From NCBI GenBank assembly GCA_026225115.1, contig JAMFSE010000031.1:17897-81896 (forward strand): DNA of 64,000 bases. Reading direction: 5' to 3'. The notes under the pieces are model-generated. The model saw only the letters and a program-made list of their open reading frames with translations, had not been told where the DNA came from and searched no databases. The DNA comes from Rhodovastum atsumiense. GTDB taxonomy: Bacteria > Pseudomonadota > Alphaproteobacteria > Acetobacterales > Acetobacteraceae. Positions 26,717 to 34,989 of this stretch are shown one piece after another (positions within the stretch are counted from its first letter, which is position 1; each line of letters opens with the position of its first letter). The position numbers and the translations under genes were made by a program.

Positions 26717-27430
26717 TTGCGAGACCCAGATTACGACGGTCAGGAATTCGTCTACCGGACCCGGCGCCAGACCGCCGCTTTCGACCCCACCATGCGGCGC
26801 ATCGCATTGGGGGCGGGCGGGTTTGCGACTCTGGTGATCATCATCGCTCTGGTGTGGAGCGGCATGAAGCCGGGGATGGGATTTGGGCCGCCGCCGGTGA
26901 TCGAGGCGCCGCCCGGCCCGCTGCGGCTGGTCCCCGCCAATCCGGGCGGGCTGAACGTGCCGGAGGCCGACGAGCAGATCATGTCCGGCGACAGCTCCGA
27001 GGCGCCGGCGAAATTGGCGCCTGATTCGACGTCGCCGGATATCTCGGCGTTTCAGGCACCGCCGCCGCCGCCCGCACCGCCGCCGCCTGCGGCCTCCACG
27101 GCTGCATCGGCGCCGGCTCCGGCTGCGTCCAGCGCGTTGGCACCTGTGCCGGCCCCGGCGCCTACGCCGCCCATACAAGTAAATAACAATGTTCAGGTGC
27201 AGCTTGCGGCGGCGGTGGACCCGGCCGGTCCCAAAACCGCCTGGCGGCAGTTGAACCAGAAAATGCCGGCTTTGTTCTTCGGCCACAGCCCGATTTACAC
27301 GCGCGCCAACGTCGCCGGCGTGGAATTCTGGCGCCTGCGCATGGGCGGCTTTACCGATGTTACCGCCGCCCGCAAATTTTGCGCGGATGTGAAAGCGCAG
27401 GGCGCTGCCTGTACGGTTGCCGCATTTTGA
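26717..27430 (+). CDS. SPOR-domain membrane protein
   Basis: A single-pass inner-membrane protein (237 residues) with its C-terminal part in the periplasm. A cytoplasmic tail of ~28 residues leads to one membrane segment (IALGAGGFATLVIIIALVW), then a long proline/alanine-rich linker (residues ~110-150), and a C-terminal SPOR peptidoglycan-binding domain (WRLRMGGFTDVTAARKFCADV). SPOR domains bind denuded glycan at the septum. The start is TTG 26717, two bases after the argS stop; no ATG precedes the membrane segment. It overlaps nagZ by four bases, matching a role in the cell wall. Confidence 0.88.
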   Translation: MRDPDYDGQEFVYRTRRQTAAFDPTMRRIALGAGGFATLVIIIALVWSGMKPGMGFGPPPVIEAPPGPLRLVPANPGGLNVPEADEQIMSGDSSEAPAKLAPDSTSPDISAFQAPPPPPAPPPPAASTAASAPAPAASSALAPVPAPAPTPPIQVNNNVQVQLAAAVDPAGPKTAWRQLNQKMPALFFGHSPIYTRANVAGVEFWRLRMGGFTDVTAARKFCADVKAQGAACTVAAF

Positions 27431-28296
27431 GCAAGCCGGTTATTATCGGCGTGAGTGGCGCGGCCTTGACGCGTGCGGAACGCGATTTGCTGCGCGAGCA
27501 TCGCCCGCGCGGGGTAATCCTTTTTAGGCGTAACATTGAAAACCCATCACAACTCTCTGAATTAACGGCAGATTTGAAAGATTCTTTGCCGCCGGCTGCG
27601 TTGATCATGGTGGATCAGGAGGGTGGCCGGGTGGCGAGGTTGCGGGCGCCGCATTGGCCGGAAATGCCGTCGGCGGCCAGTCTGCAGACCGAAGCAGCTG
27701 CCTTGGCGCATGGCCGGCAACTGGGGGCGATGGTCCGGGAGGCAGGGTTTAACCTCATCGCAGCGCCGGTGCTCGACCTGGCTTTCCCCAGCGAAAGCAA
27801 TGTCATCGGCGACCGGGCGCTGGGGCCGGACCCGGTAATGGTGGCAAGACTGGGCGCCGCAATCGCCGAGGGCATTCAGGCGCAGGGCGTTACCCCCATC
27901 ATGAAACACATCCCCGGCCATGGGCGGGCGCAGGTCGACAGTCATCTGTCGCTGCCCCGGATCGACGCCAGTGAGGCCGAGCTGGCGGCGGATTTTAACC
28001 CCTTTATCGCCAATTCCGGGCTGCCATGGGCGATGACCGCGCATATCATCTATACCGCTTTGGACCCCGAACTGCCTGCGACCCTGTCGGCAAAGGTCAT
28101 CAGCCGGATCATCCGCGGCTTGATCGGCTTCGATGGGATTCTGGTCAGCGACGACCTGGCCATGCAGGCGCTTACCGGCTCGCCGGCGGAGCGGGCCGTG
28201 GCGGCGCTTAATGCGGGCTGCGACATCGCGCTCTATTGCCCGGGCGACATGGCGGGCAATCTTGCGATATTACAGGCGGTGCCCGATGCTGCATGA
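27427..28296 (+). CDS. nagZ: Beta-N-acetylhexosaminidase
   Basis: Glycoside hydrolase family 3 enzyme of peptidoglycan recycling, releasing GlcNAc from anhydro-muropeptides in the cytoplasm. The His/Asp loop KHIPGHGRAQVDSH and the nucleophile motif VSDDLAMQAL are intact, as is DQEGGRVARL. The start is TTG 27427, overlapping the SPOR gene stop (TTGA); no ATG lies between there and the conserved IIGVSG strand. Length 289 residues fits the short bacterial form. Confidence 0.93.
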   Translation: MSKPVIIGVSGAALTRAERDLLREHRPRGVILFRRNIENPSQLSELTADLKDSLPPAALIMVDQEGGRVARLRAPHWPEMPSAASLQTEAAALAHGRQLGAMVREAGFNLIAAPVLDLAFPSESNVIGDRALGPDPVMVARLGAAIAEGIQAQGVTPIMKHIPGHGRAQVDSHLSLPRIDASEAELAADFNPFIANSGLPWAMTAHIIYTALDPELPATLSAKVISRIIRGLIGFDGILVSDDLAMQALTGSPAERAVAALNAGCDIALYCPGDMAGNLAILQAVPDAA

Positions 28297-28972
28297 AGCG
28301 CTGTCCGGCATTCTTGCGACGTTGGTTGCTATTATCCTTCATGAACTCGCCCATGGCCTGGCGGCCCTGGCCATGGGCGATAGGACCGCGCAAAAAGCCG
28401 GAAGACTATCGCTCAACCCCTTGCAGCATATAGATAAAGTCGGCTCGATCCTCTTGCCTGTGTTCCTCGCCGTCTCGCAATTGCTGACCATCGGCCGGGT
28501 TGCCTTCATGTTCGGCTGGGCAAAGCCGGTGCCGATCGACGCGCAGGCGCTCAGCATCAATGGGCATCACGATCCGCGGCGGTTGATGGCAATTGTCGCC
28601 ATTGCTGGACCGGCGATGAATTTTCTGCTGGCGTTCATTGGCGCTCTGGCCCTGTATTCACCTTTTGGCGCCGTGTTCTGGAGCTATTTTATCGTGGTGA
28701 ATCTGGTGCTGGGCATTTTCAACCTTATCCCATTGCCGCCGATGGATGGCGGAAGGGTGGCGGTGGGGCTGCTGCCGCTGCGGGCGGCCAGCTTCCTGGC
28801 GGGATCAGAGAGATTCGGTATCCTGCTGGTTTTGCTGGTTGTTTTCATATTGCCGACGCTGCTGGGCCAGCTCGGGGTCCATTTCAATCCGGTGAATGAG
28901 GCCTTGAATGCGGTGCTGCCCTGGGCTTCGGATACGGTGATGCATCTGGCGGGACATGAACATGGACTCTGA
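28286..28972 (+). CDS. Site-2-protease-family (M50) membrane metalloprotease
   Basis: An integral membrane protein of 228 residues with about six hydrophobic segments. The zinc-binding HELAHG lies in the first segment and MDGGRV (the Asp ligand) in a later one. This is the short, PDZ-free S2P-like type that commonly lies between nagZ and scpA in alphaproteobacteria. The substrate is unknown. ATG 28286 overlaps the nagZ stop by 11 bases and the end overlaps scpA by 17. Confidence 0.9.
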   Translation: MLHEALSGILATLVAIILHELAHGLAALAMGDRTAQKAGRLSLNPLQHIDKVGSILLPVFLAVSQLLTIGRVAFMFGWAKPVPIDAQALSINGHHDPRRLMAIVAIAGPAMNFLLAFIGALALYSPFGAVFWSYFIVVNLVLGIFNLIPLPPMDGGRVAVGLLPLRAASFLAGSERFGILLVLLVVFILPTLLGQLGVHFNPVNEALNAVLPWASDTVMHLAGHEHGL

Positions 28973-29702
28973 AGCGCTGGTTCTGCAGCTGGACGGTTTT
29001 GAGGGCCCGCTCGATCTGTTGCTGGATCTGGCGCGCGCGCAAAAAGTCGACCTCGCCAAAATCTCGATCCTGGCGCTGGTCGAGCAATTTCTGGCGGTCA
29101 TCGAGGGTGCGCGAAAGATCCGGCTGGAGCTGGCGGCGGATTGGCTGGTGATGGCGGCCTGGCTGACCTGGCTGAAGTCCCGCTTGCTGGTGCCGGCTTT
29201 GGGCGAGACCGAGGATGCGGAGCAAAGTGCGGAAATGCTGGCTTCCCGGCTGCTGGATCTGCAGGCGGTGCGGGGTGCCGCGGCCTGGATGGGCCGGCGG
29301 CCGCAGCTTGGCTGGGATGAATTCGCGCGCGGCACGCCGGAGGATTTTACCGAGACCGATCGCACGAAACTGCGGCTGGATATGAGCGGGTTGCTGAGCG
29401 CCTATCTGGCCGCCCGCCGGCGCGCCGGGGCGAAGCAGCAATACCGGCCGAAGCCGATGAATTATTTCTCGGTGCAGAACGCGCTGGAGCGGCTGGCCCG
29501 GCTGGTCGGCAGCCTGCCGGACTGGTCCACGCTCGAGGCATTCCTGCCGGAAGGTTTAAACGATGGTCTGCCGCGCCGCGCCGCGCTATCAGCAACATTG
29601 GTCGCGAGCCTGGAAATGGCGCGCGGCGGCGGGCTAAGTTTGCGGCAGGACCAGCATTTCGGGCCGATATTGGTGAAAGCGGGCAATAATTCGAATGAGT
29701 GA
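28956..29702 (+). CDS. scpA: Segregation and condensation protein A
   Basis: Kleisin partner of SMC in the chromosome-condensing complex. The N-terminal SMC-binding part has the hallmark LDGFEGPLDLLLDLARAQKVDL, and the C-terminal winged helix lies around EMARGGGLSLRQDQHFGPI. 248 residues, the usual size. It starts at ATG 28956 (or 28962) inside the end of the protease gene and overlaps scpB by eight bases, so production of ScpA and ScpB is coupled. Confidence 0.94.
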   Translation: MNMDSEALVLQLDGFEGPLDLLLDLARAQKVDLAKISILALVEQFLAVIEGARKIRLELAADWLVMAAWLTWLKSRLLVPALGETEDAEQSAEMLASRLLDLQAVRGAAAWMGRRPQLGWDEFARGTPEDFTETDRTKLRLDMSGLLSAYLAARRRAGAKQQYRPKPMNYFSVQNALERLARLVGSLPDWSTLEAFLPEGLNDGLPRRAALSATLVASLEMARGGGLSLRQDQHFGPILVKAGNNSNE

Positions 29703-30375
29703 AGCGCAAGACTCTCTACTGCCGCTGGGTGAGGCGCCAGAATCCGGCGAGCCTGAGAAAATAATCGACCCCGCCGCGGCGGCTGAGGCGTTCACTCATG
29801 CGATGCGGCTGGCCGAGGGGGTGATTTTCGCCAGCCGTGAGCCGGTGTCCCCCCGCACGCTGGCCAATCTGCTGCCGGCCGATTCCGATCTGGATGCGGT
29901 ACTCGCGGCACTTGGCGAGACTTACGCCGGGCGCGGTGTTCATCTGATGGAGGTCGCCGGCGGCTGGCAGTTCCGGACCGCGCCGGATATCGCCCCGACC
30001 CTGCGCAAAGTGGTCGAGTTGCCGCGACGCCTGCCGCGCGTGGCGATGGAGACGCTGGCGATTGTCGCCTATCACCAGCCGGTGACGCGCACCGAGATCG
30101 AGGAGATCAGGGGCGCCAGCCTGTCGCAGAACACGCTCGATCTGCTGCTGGAGAACGGCCTGATTACCCCGAAAGGCCGCAGGGAATCCCCCGGCCGGCC
30201 GACGCTTTGGGGCACCGCCCCGGCATTTCTGGCGCAATTTGGCCTGAACGATTTGCGCGATCTGCCCAAGCGCGAGGAATTGCTGATCGATCCCAACCCG
30301 GTGCTGACGGCGAACGCCGAGGCGGAGCCTGAAAGCGCCGAGGCGCCGGAGCCAGCACCGGGTGCGGCGCCATGA
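29695..30375 (+). CDS. scpB: Segregation and condensation protein B
   Basis: Second non-SMC subunit of the condensin-like complex. Tandem winged-helix domains occupy about residues 30-195, with the family core RVAMETLAIVAYHQPVTRTEIEEIRG and LLENGLITPKGRRESPGRP. It ends in an Ala/Glu/Pro-rich low-complexity tail. 226 residues. Overlaps scpA by eight bases and chaC by four. Confidence 0.94.
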   Translation: MSEAQDSLLPLGEAPESGEPEKIIDPAAAAEAFTHAMRLAEGVIFASREPVSPRTLANLLPADSDLDAVLAALGETYAGRGVHLMEVAGGWQFRTAPDIAPTLRKVVELPRRLPRVAMETLAIVAYHQPVTRTEIEEIRGASLSQNTLDLLLENGLITPKGRRESPGRPTLWGTAPAFLAQFGLNDLRDLPKREELLIDPNPVLTANAEAEPESAEAPEPAPGAAP

Positions 30376-31040
30376 CGCTGCGGATCACCCGTCAAAGCCT
30401 GCAGGACGGCTCGATGCTGGAGCGTGTTCGCGCCCATGCGGAGGAATTTCCGGAGATGAAATTCCGCAGTGAGGACGAGATGGCGGTGCTGTTCGAGAAA
30501 ACGCTTGGCGAGCATGATTCGGCGCAGGACCTGTATGTTTTCGGCTATGGATCGTTGATCTGGAACCCGGCCTTTCACTTCACCGCCAAGCTGCCGGCCA
30601 CCTTGCATGGCTGGCACCGGCGGTTTTGCCTACGGGTGTTCAACGGCCGCGCAACACGGGAATTGCCGGGGTTGATGCTGGCGCTGGACCATGGGGGCGC
30701 CTGCAAAGGGGTGGTCTTCCGGATCGAAGCGGCGCAGGCGCGCGAAGAGCTCGGGATCCTCTGGCGCCGGGAGATGTACGGCGGCTCCTATAACGCCCGC
30801 TGGGTCAAACTAAAGACTTCAGAAGGCGAAATACGGGCGCTGACCTTCGTGTGCAACCGCAAGCATCCCCGCTATGTGCCGGAGATCTGCGTGCTTGAGA
30901 CAGCCTCGCTGATCACCACCGCCTGCGGCGATCTCGGCAGCTGCCGGGAGTATTTGGAAAACACGGTCGAGCATCTGGCTGAGCTCGGCATGCGTGACTC
31001 TGGCCTGCAGCGCATTGTCAGGGCTTTGCCGAAGCCGTGA
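30372..31040 (+). CDS. Gamma-glutamylcyclotransferase (ChaC family)
   Basis: Cyclotransferase that breaks glutathione-type gamma-glutamyl bonds to 5-oxoproline. The nucleotide-like YGSLIWNP motif is preceded by YVFGYGSLIW, and the catalytic Glu lies around LWRREMYGGSYNARW. 222 residues. It overlaps scpB by four bases and is 23 bp ahead of tatB, the position where tatA is often found in related genomes. Its role in this operon is unclear. Confidence 0.9.
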   Translation: MTLRITRQSLQDGSMLERVRAHAEEFPEMKFRSEDEMAVLFEKTLGEHDSAQDLYVFGYGSLIWNPAFHFTAKLPATLHGWHRRFCLRVFNGRATRELPGLMLALDHGGACKGVVFRIEAAQAREELGILWRREMYGGSYNARWVKLKTSEGEIRALTFVCNRKHPRYVPEICVLETASLITTACGDLGSCREYLENTVEHLAELGMRDSGLQRIVRALPKP

Positions 31041-31063
31041 AGGCCTGCTAGTCACCGCGCCAT

Positions 31064-31519
31064 ATGTTTGGATTTTCCTGGGCAGAGATCGGGCTGATCA
31101 TGGCGGTGGCATTGATTGCCATTGGGCCGAAGGATTTGCCTGTCGCCATCCGCACCGTCACCGGCATGATGAAAAAGGCCCGCGGCATGGCGGCCGAGTT
31201 CCAGGGCCATGTGGATGAGATGATGCGCGAGGCGAATCTCGCGGATGTGAAATCCGAGATCAACAAAATCCGGAAATTCGACTTCAAATCCGCGGTTGAG
31301 AAGCAGATCGACCCGGATGGCAGCCTGAAATCGGAACTGGCTTTTGATCCGTTTCACCCCGACAGCATGGGCAAGATGCCGAAGCCCGAAATACCTGCCG
31401 GTTTGATGCAGGCGGAAGAAGAGACGCCCGACGCTCCGGCCTTTATCCCGCCGGATGCGGCGCGCAAAAAGCCCATGCCGGCTTTTATTCCCCCCGGCAC
31501 CAAGCGTTGGGGCTATTGA
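31064..31519 (+). CDS. tatB: Sec-independent translocase protein TatB
   Basis: Membrane-anchored subunit that, with TatC, recognises twin-arginine signal peptides. It has an N-terminal membrane helix (AEIGLIMAVALIAIGPKDLP) with the conserved Glu and Gly-Pro, an amphipathic helix and a polar tail with repeated FIPP motifs (PAFIPPDA, PAFIPPGT). 151 residues, in the TatB rather than the TatA range. It is followed three bases later by tatC. Confidence 0.92.
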   Translation: MFGFSWAEIGLIMAVALIAIGPKDLPVAIRTVTGMMKKARGMAAEFQGHVDEMMREANLADVKSEINKIRKFDFKSAVEKQIDPDGSLKSELAFDPFHPDSMGKMPKPEIPAGLMQAEEETPDAPAFIPPDAARKKPMPAFIPPGTKRWGY

Positions 31520-31522
31520 GCG

Positions 31523-32329
31523 ATGGATTCGGTGAACGAACAGCCAGAAGAAAAAAAAGAAGACGAGATCAACGACAAGGAAATGCCGTTGATGGAGCAT
31601 CTGGTAGAATTGCGGCGCCGGCTGATGTGGTCGGCCGTCGCCATCGTGATTGCGTTCGGCGTCTGTTATTATTTCGCCCCGCAGATTTATGATTTTCTGG
31701 CGGCGCCGCTGGCGCATGCGCTGGAGGCGCGCGGTGAGAAACCGCAGCTGATCTACACGGCGCTGTACGAAGTGTTTTTTACCTATATCCAGGTGGCGCT
31801 GTTTGCAGCTCTCTTTGTTTCTTTCCCGATTGTGGCGACGCAAATATGGCTGTTCGTGGCGCCCGGGCTGTACAAGAAAGAGAAGCGCGCGATGCTGCCG
31901 TTTCTCATCGTCACGCCGTTTCTGTTTTTCATGGGCGGGGCGCTGGCCTATTACGTGGTGCTGCCGACGATTTATAAATTCCTGCTGAGTTTCCAGACCA
32001 CGGTCACCCGCGGCGCCGATGTCGATATTCAATTGATGGCCAAGGTCAGCGAATACCTCGGCACTGTGATGAAAATCATTTTTGCCTTTGGCGTTGCCTT
32101 CGAATTGCCGGTGCTGCTGACGCTCCTCGGCAAGGTTGGTATTTTATCCTCCGCCGGGCTGAAGAAACACCGGCGCTACGCCTATGTAGGCTGTTTCATC
32201 GTCGCGGCCATTCTGGCGCCGCCGGACGCGCTGACCATGTGCATCCTGGCGGGGCCGTTGCTGCTGCTGTTCGAAATCTCGGTGATAACGGTCGGCATGG
32301 TCGAGCCGAAGGTTGTGCCGGATGCATGA
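31523..32329 (+). CDS. tatC: Sec-independent translocase protein TatC
   Basis: Multi-spanning core of the Tat translocase that binds the RR signal. The N-terminal region keeps the conserved [11 protein letters not shown], and the family pattern FSLP-like loops and [13 protein letters not shown] are present. Six membrane segments can be drawn over 268 residues. A run of lysine/glutamate (EEKKEDEI) precedes the first. The end overlaps serS by eight bases. Confidence 0.95.
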   Translation: MDSVNEQPEEKKEDEINDKEMPLMEHLVELRRRLMWSAVAIVIAFGVCYYFAPQIYDFLAAPLAHALEARGEKPQLIYTALYEVFFTYIQVALFAALFVSFPIVATQIWLFVAPGLYKKEKRAMLPFLIVTPFLFFMGGALAYYVVLPTIYKFLLSFQTTVTRGADVDIQLMAKVSEYLGTVMKIIFAFGVAFELPVLLTLLGKVGILSSAGLKKHRRYAYVGCFIVAAILAPPDALTMCILAGPLLLLFEISVITVGMVEPKVVPDA

Positions 32330-33596
32330 TATCAAGGCGATCCGGGAGAACCCGGATGCGTTCGATGCGGCGATGGCAAGGCGGGGGCTGGAAAATCGCA
32401 GTGCGGCGATCCTGGCGCTGGATTCCGAACGCCGTTTGCATGTCGTCAATCAGCAACAGTTCGAGACCGAGCGGAATGCGATATCGAAGCAGATCGGCGA
32501 TGCAAAGCGCGCTGGTAAAGACACATCGGCGATTGAGGCTAACGGTGCCGAACTGAGGGACAAGATTTCAGCCGCCAAGGTGCATGCTGAAGATGCGGAA
32601 TCAAAACTGCATGTCCTGCTCGCCGAATTGCCCAATGCCCTGGATGCCGAGACCCCGGATGGCCGGGATGAATCGGATAATGCCGAGCTAAAGAAAATCG
32701 GCGCAATCAGGAATTTTGCCTTTACGCCGAAGCAGCATTTCGAAATCGGCGAAGCCCTAGGGCTGATGGATTTTGGCAATGCGGCAAAAATCGCTGGTTC
32801 ACGCTTTACGGTTCTGAGGGGCGCACTCGCCAGGCTTGAGCGTGCGCTCGGCCAATTTATGCTGGATCTGCACACCAGCGAACATGGCTATTCGGAAACC
32901 GCGGTGCCGCTGCTGGTGAATGAAGCGACGGTATTCGGCACCGGCCAATTGCCGAAATTCGCCGAGGATCTCTTCAAGACCACCGACGGCCGCTGGCTGA
33001 TCCCCACCGCCGAAGTGCCGCTGACCAATCTGGTCGCCGGCGAGATTCTGCCCGCGTCCGGCCTGCCCATTCGCTCGGCCGCACTCACCCCCTGCTTTCG
33101 CTCCGAGGCCGGCTCGGCGGGTCGTGATGTGCGCGGCATGCTGCGCCAGCACCAGTTCACCAAGGTCGAGATGGTCAGCATCACCCATCCAGATGCCAGC
33201 GACGCCGAACATGAACGCATGACGCGCTGTGCCGAAACCGTGCTCGAAAAACTCGAACTGCCATATCGCCGCATGCTGCTCTGCGCCGGCGATACCGGCT
33301 TCTCCGCCGCTAAAACCTACGACCTGGAAGTCTGGCTGCCGGGGCAGGGGACTTACCGGGAAATCTCCTCCTGCTCAAACACCCGCGGCTTCCAGGCCCG
33401 GCGCATGAACGCCCGCTACCGGGAGGCCGACGGCAAGACGCTCGGCTTCGTCCACACCCTGAACGGCTCCGGCGTGGCAGTCGGCCGGGCGCTGATCGCG
33501 GTTCTGGAGAATTACCAGAACGAGGACGGCTCGGTTACGGTGCCGGAAGTGTTGCGCCCGTATATGGCTGGGCAGGAAGTTATTAGGGGTAGGTAA
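32322..33596 (+). CDS. serS: Seryl-tRNA synthetase
   Basis: Class II synthetase charging tRNA-Ser (including the tRNA at 46040-46129). The N-terminal coiled-coil arm spans residues ~30-100, motif 2 is [21 protein letters not shown] and motif 3 is [20 protein letters not shown] 32322 ([10 protein letters not shown]) gives 424 residues. It is last in the argS-to-serS run. In alphaproteobacteria tatC-serS is a common pair. Confidence 0.96.
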   Translation: MHDIKAIRENPDAFDAAMARRGLENRSAAILALDSERRLHVVNQQQFETERNAISKQIGDAKRAGKDTSAIEANGAELRDKISAAKVHAEDAESKLHVLLAELPNALDAETPDGRDESDNAELKKIGAIRNFAFTPKQHFEIGEALGLMDFGNAAKIAGSRFTVLRGALARLERALGQFMLDLHTSEHGYSETAVPLLVNEATVFGTGQLPKFAEDLFKTTDGRWLIPTAEVPLTNLVAGEILPASGLPIRSAALTPCFRSEAGSAGRDVRGMLRQHQFTKVEMVSITHPDASDAEHERMTRCAETVLEKLELPYRRMLLCAGDTGFSAAKTYDLEVWLPGQGTYREISSCSNTRGFQARRMNARYREADGKTLGFVHTLNGSGVAVGRALIAVLENYQNEDGSVTVPEVLRPYMAGQEVIRGR

Positions 33597-33727
33597 TCGC
33601 CTTAATGCCCCCATGTGTGGGTTATCCCAGTTACAGTTTGTAATTGTCCGGTCACGCTGCGCCATCCTAGACATCGATTGCTTTGTTACAAAGATACCGG
33701 GCTTCCCCGCCCCAAGGAGTTGTCTGC

Positions 33728-34969
33728 GTGGTTGATCCGAAGCCCAAACGCCGCCGTCGCTGGTGGATTATCGCGGTTCTTGTCCTCGTCATTGCCGTCA
33801 TCGCCTATTGGAAGCATTCCGGCAGCAAGGCGCCGCATGCCGCCGCCGCGCAGTCGGTTGGGGTTGCCAAGGCGGTGGCCGGCAGCATGCCGGAGACGGT
33901 GGAGGCGCTTGGCACTGTCACGCCGACAGCCACGGTGACGGTATTGCCGCAGTTGAGCGGTTACCTCACCGCCGTCGGGTTTACCGAGGGTGAAACCGTG
34001 ACAAAAGGCCAGTTTCTGGCGCAGATCGACCCGCGGCCCTACCAGGTGAGCCTGGAGCAATATTTGGCCCAGCAGGCAAAGGATGCGGCGACATTGGCGC
34101 AGGCGCGCTCGGATTTGAACCGCTACGAGATCCTGCAGCGCCAGGATTCCATCTCCGAACAGACCGTGGCCGATCAGCGCTTTCTGGTGCAGCAGGATGC
34201 CGCAACCGTGCAGGTCGATCAGGCGAACATCGACTCCGCCAAGCTCAATCTCGCCTATTGCCACATCACCGCGCCCGTCGCCGGCAAGGTCGGGTTGCGG
34301 CTGGTTGATCCCGGCAATTATGTCACCTCCGGCAGCACCACGGGGCTTGCCGTCATCACCAGCATTTCGCCGATCACGGTCATTTTTGCCGTCCCGCAGA
34401 CGGAACTCTCGCCAATCCTGGCGCGGGTACAATCCGGGGCGGTGCTGACGGCCAGCGCCTATTCCAGCGATGATACGACCAAGATCGCCGACGGGACGCT
34501 CACCGCCATCAGCAACCAGGTGGATACCAGCACCGGCACGGTGAATTTGCGCGCAACCTTCGCCAACGCCAATTCAGCTTTGTTCCCGAATGAATTCGTC
34601 AACATCCATCTGCTCGTCGATACGCTGCAGAATGCGACGCTGGTGCCATCCCCGGCAGTGCAGGAAGGCGCGCCCGGAAGCTATGTCTATGTCGTCAATA
34701 CGGATGACACGGTCTCCGTGCAGAACGTCACCACCGGCCCGACCGACGGCACCAACACCGTCATCACCAAAGGCGTGGATCCCGGCGATGTGGTGGTGGT
34801 GGATGGGGTGGACCGGCTGAAAGAGGGCTCGAAGATAACCGTTGCCGGCGCGACACCCGCTGCAACCCCCGCGGCGTCGGGCGCGGCCGGGGCCGCGAAA
34901 ACGGGCAAGCATAAGCGCAAGCATATGTCGGACACGGGAACCACCACGCCAACGCCCGCGCCGCAATAG
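33728..34969 (+). CDS. RND efflux membrane fusion protein, MdtA-like
   Basis: Periplasmic adaptor of a tripartite efflux pump. Start GTG 33728 has AAGGAG eight bases upstream. Residues ~8-28 form a signal anchor ([17 protein letters not shown]) after a KPKRRRR stretch. Then follow the lipoyl-like domain ([25 protein letters not shown]), a coiled-coil hairpin, the beta-barrel domain and a membrane-proximal part; the end is Ala/Thr/Pro-rich and His/Lys-rich. 413 residues. First of a four-gene operon with two permeases and an outer membrane factor. Confidence 0.92.
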   Translation: MVDPKPKRRRRWWIIAVLVLVIAVIAYWKHSGSKAPHAAAAQSVGVAKAVAGSMPETVEALGTVTPTATVTVLPQLSGYLTAVGFTEGETVTKGQFLAQIDPRPYQVSLEQYLAQQAKDAATLAQARSDLNRYEILQRQDSISEQTVADQRFLVQQDAATVQVDQANIDSAKLNLAYCHITAPVAGKVGLRLVDPGNYVTSGSTTGLAVITSISPITVIFAVPQTELSPILARVQSGAVLTASAYSSDDTTKIADGTLTAISNQVDTSTGTVNLRATFANANSALFPNEFVNIHLLVDTLQNATLVPSPAVQEGAPGSYVYVVNTDDTVSVQNVTTGPTDGTNTVITKGVDPGDVVVVDGVDRLKEGSKITVAGATPAATPAASGAAGAAKTGKHKRKHMSDTGTTTPTPAPQ

Positions 34970-34989
34970 TCGCGGTTGCACCGAGTTTC

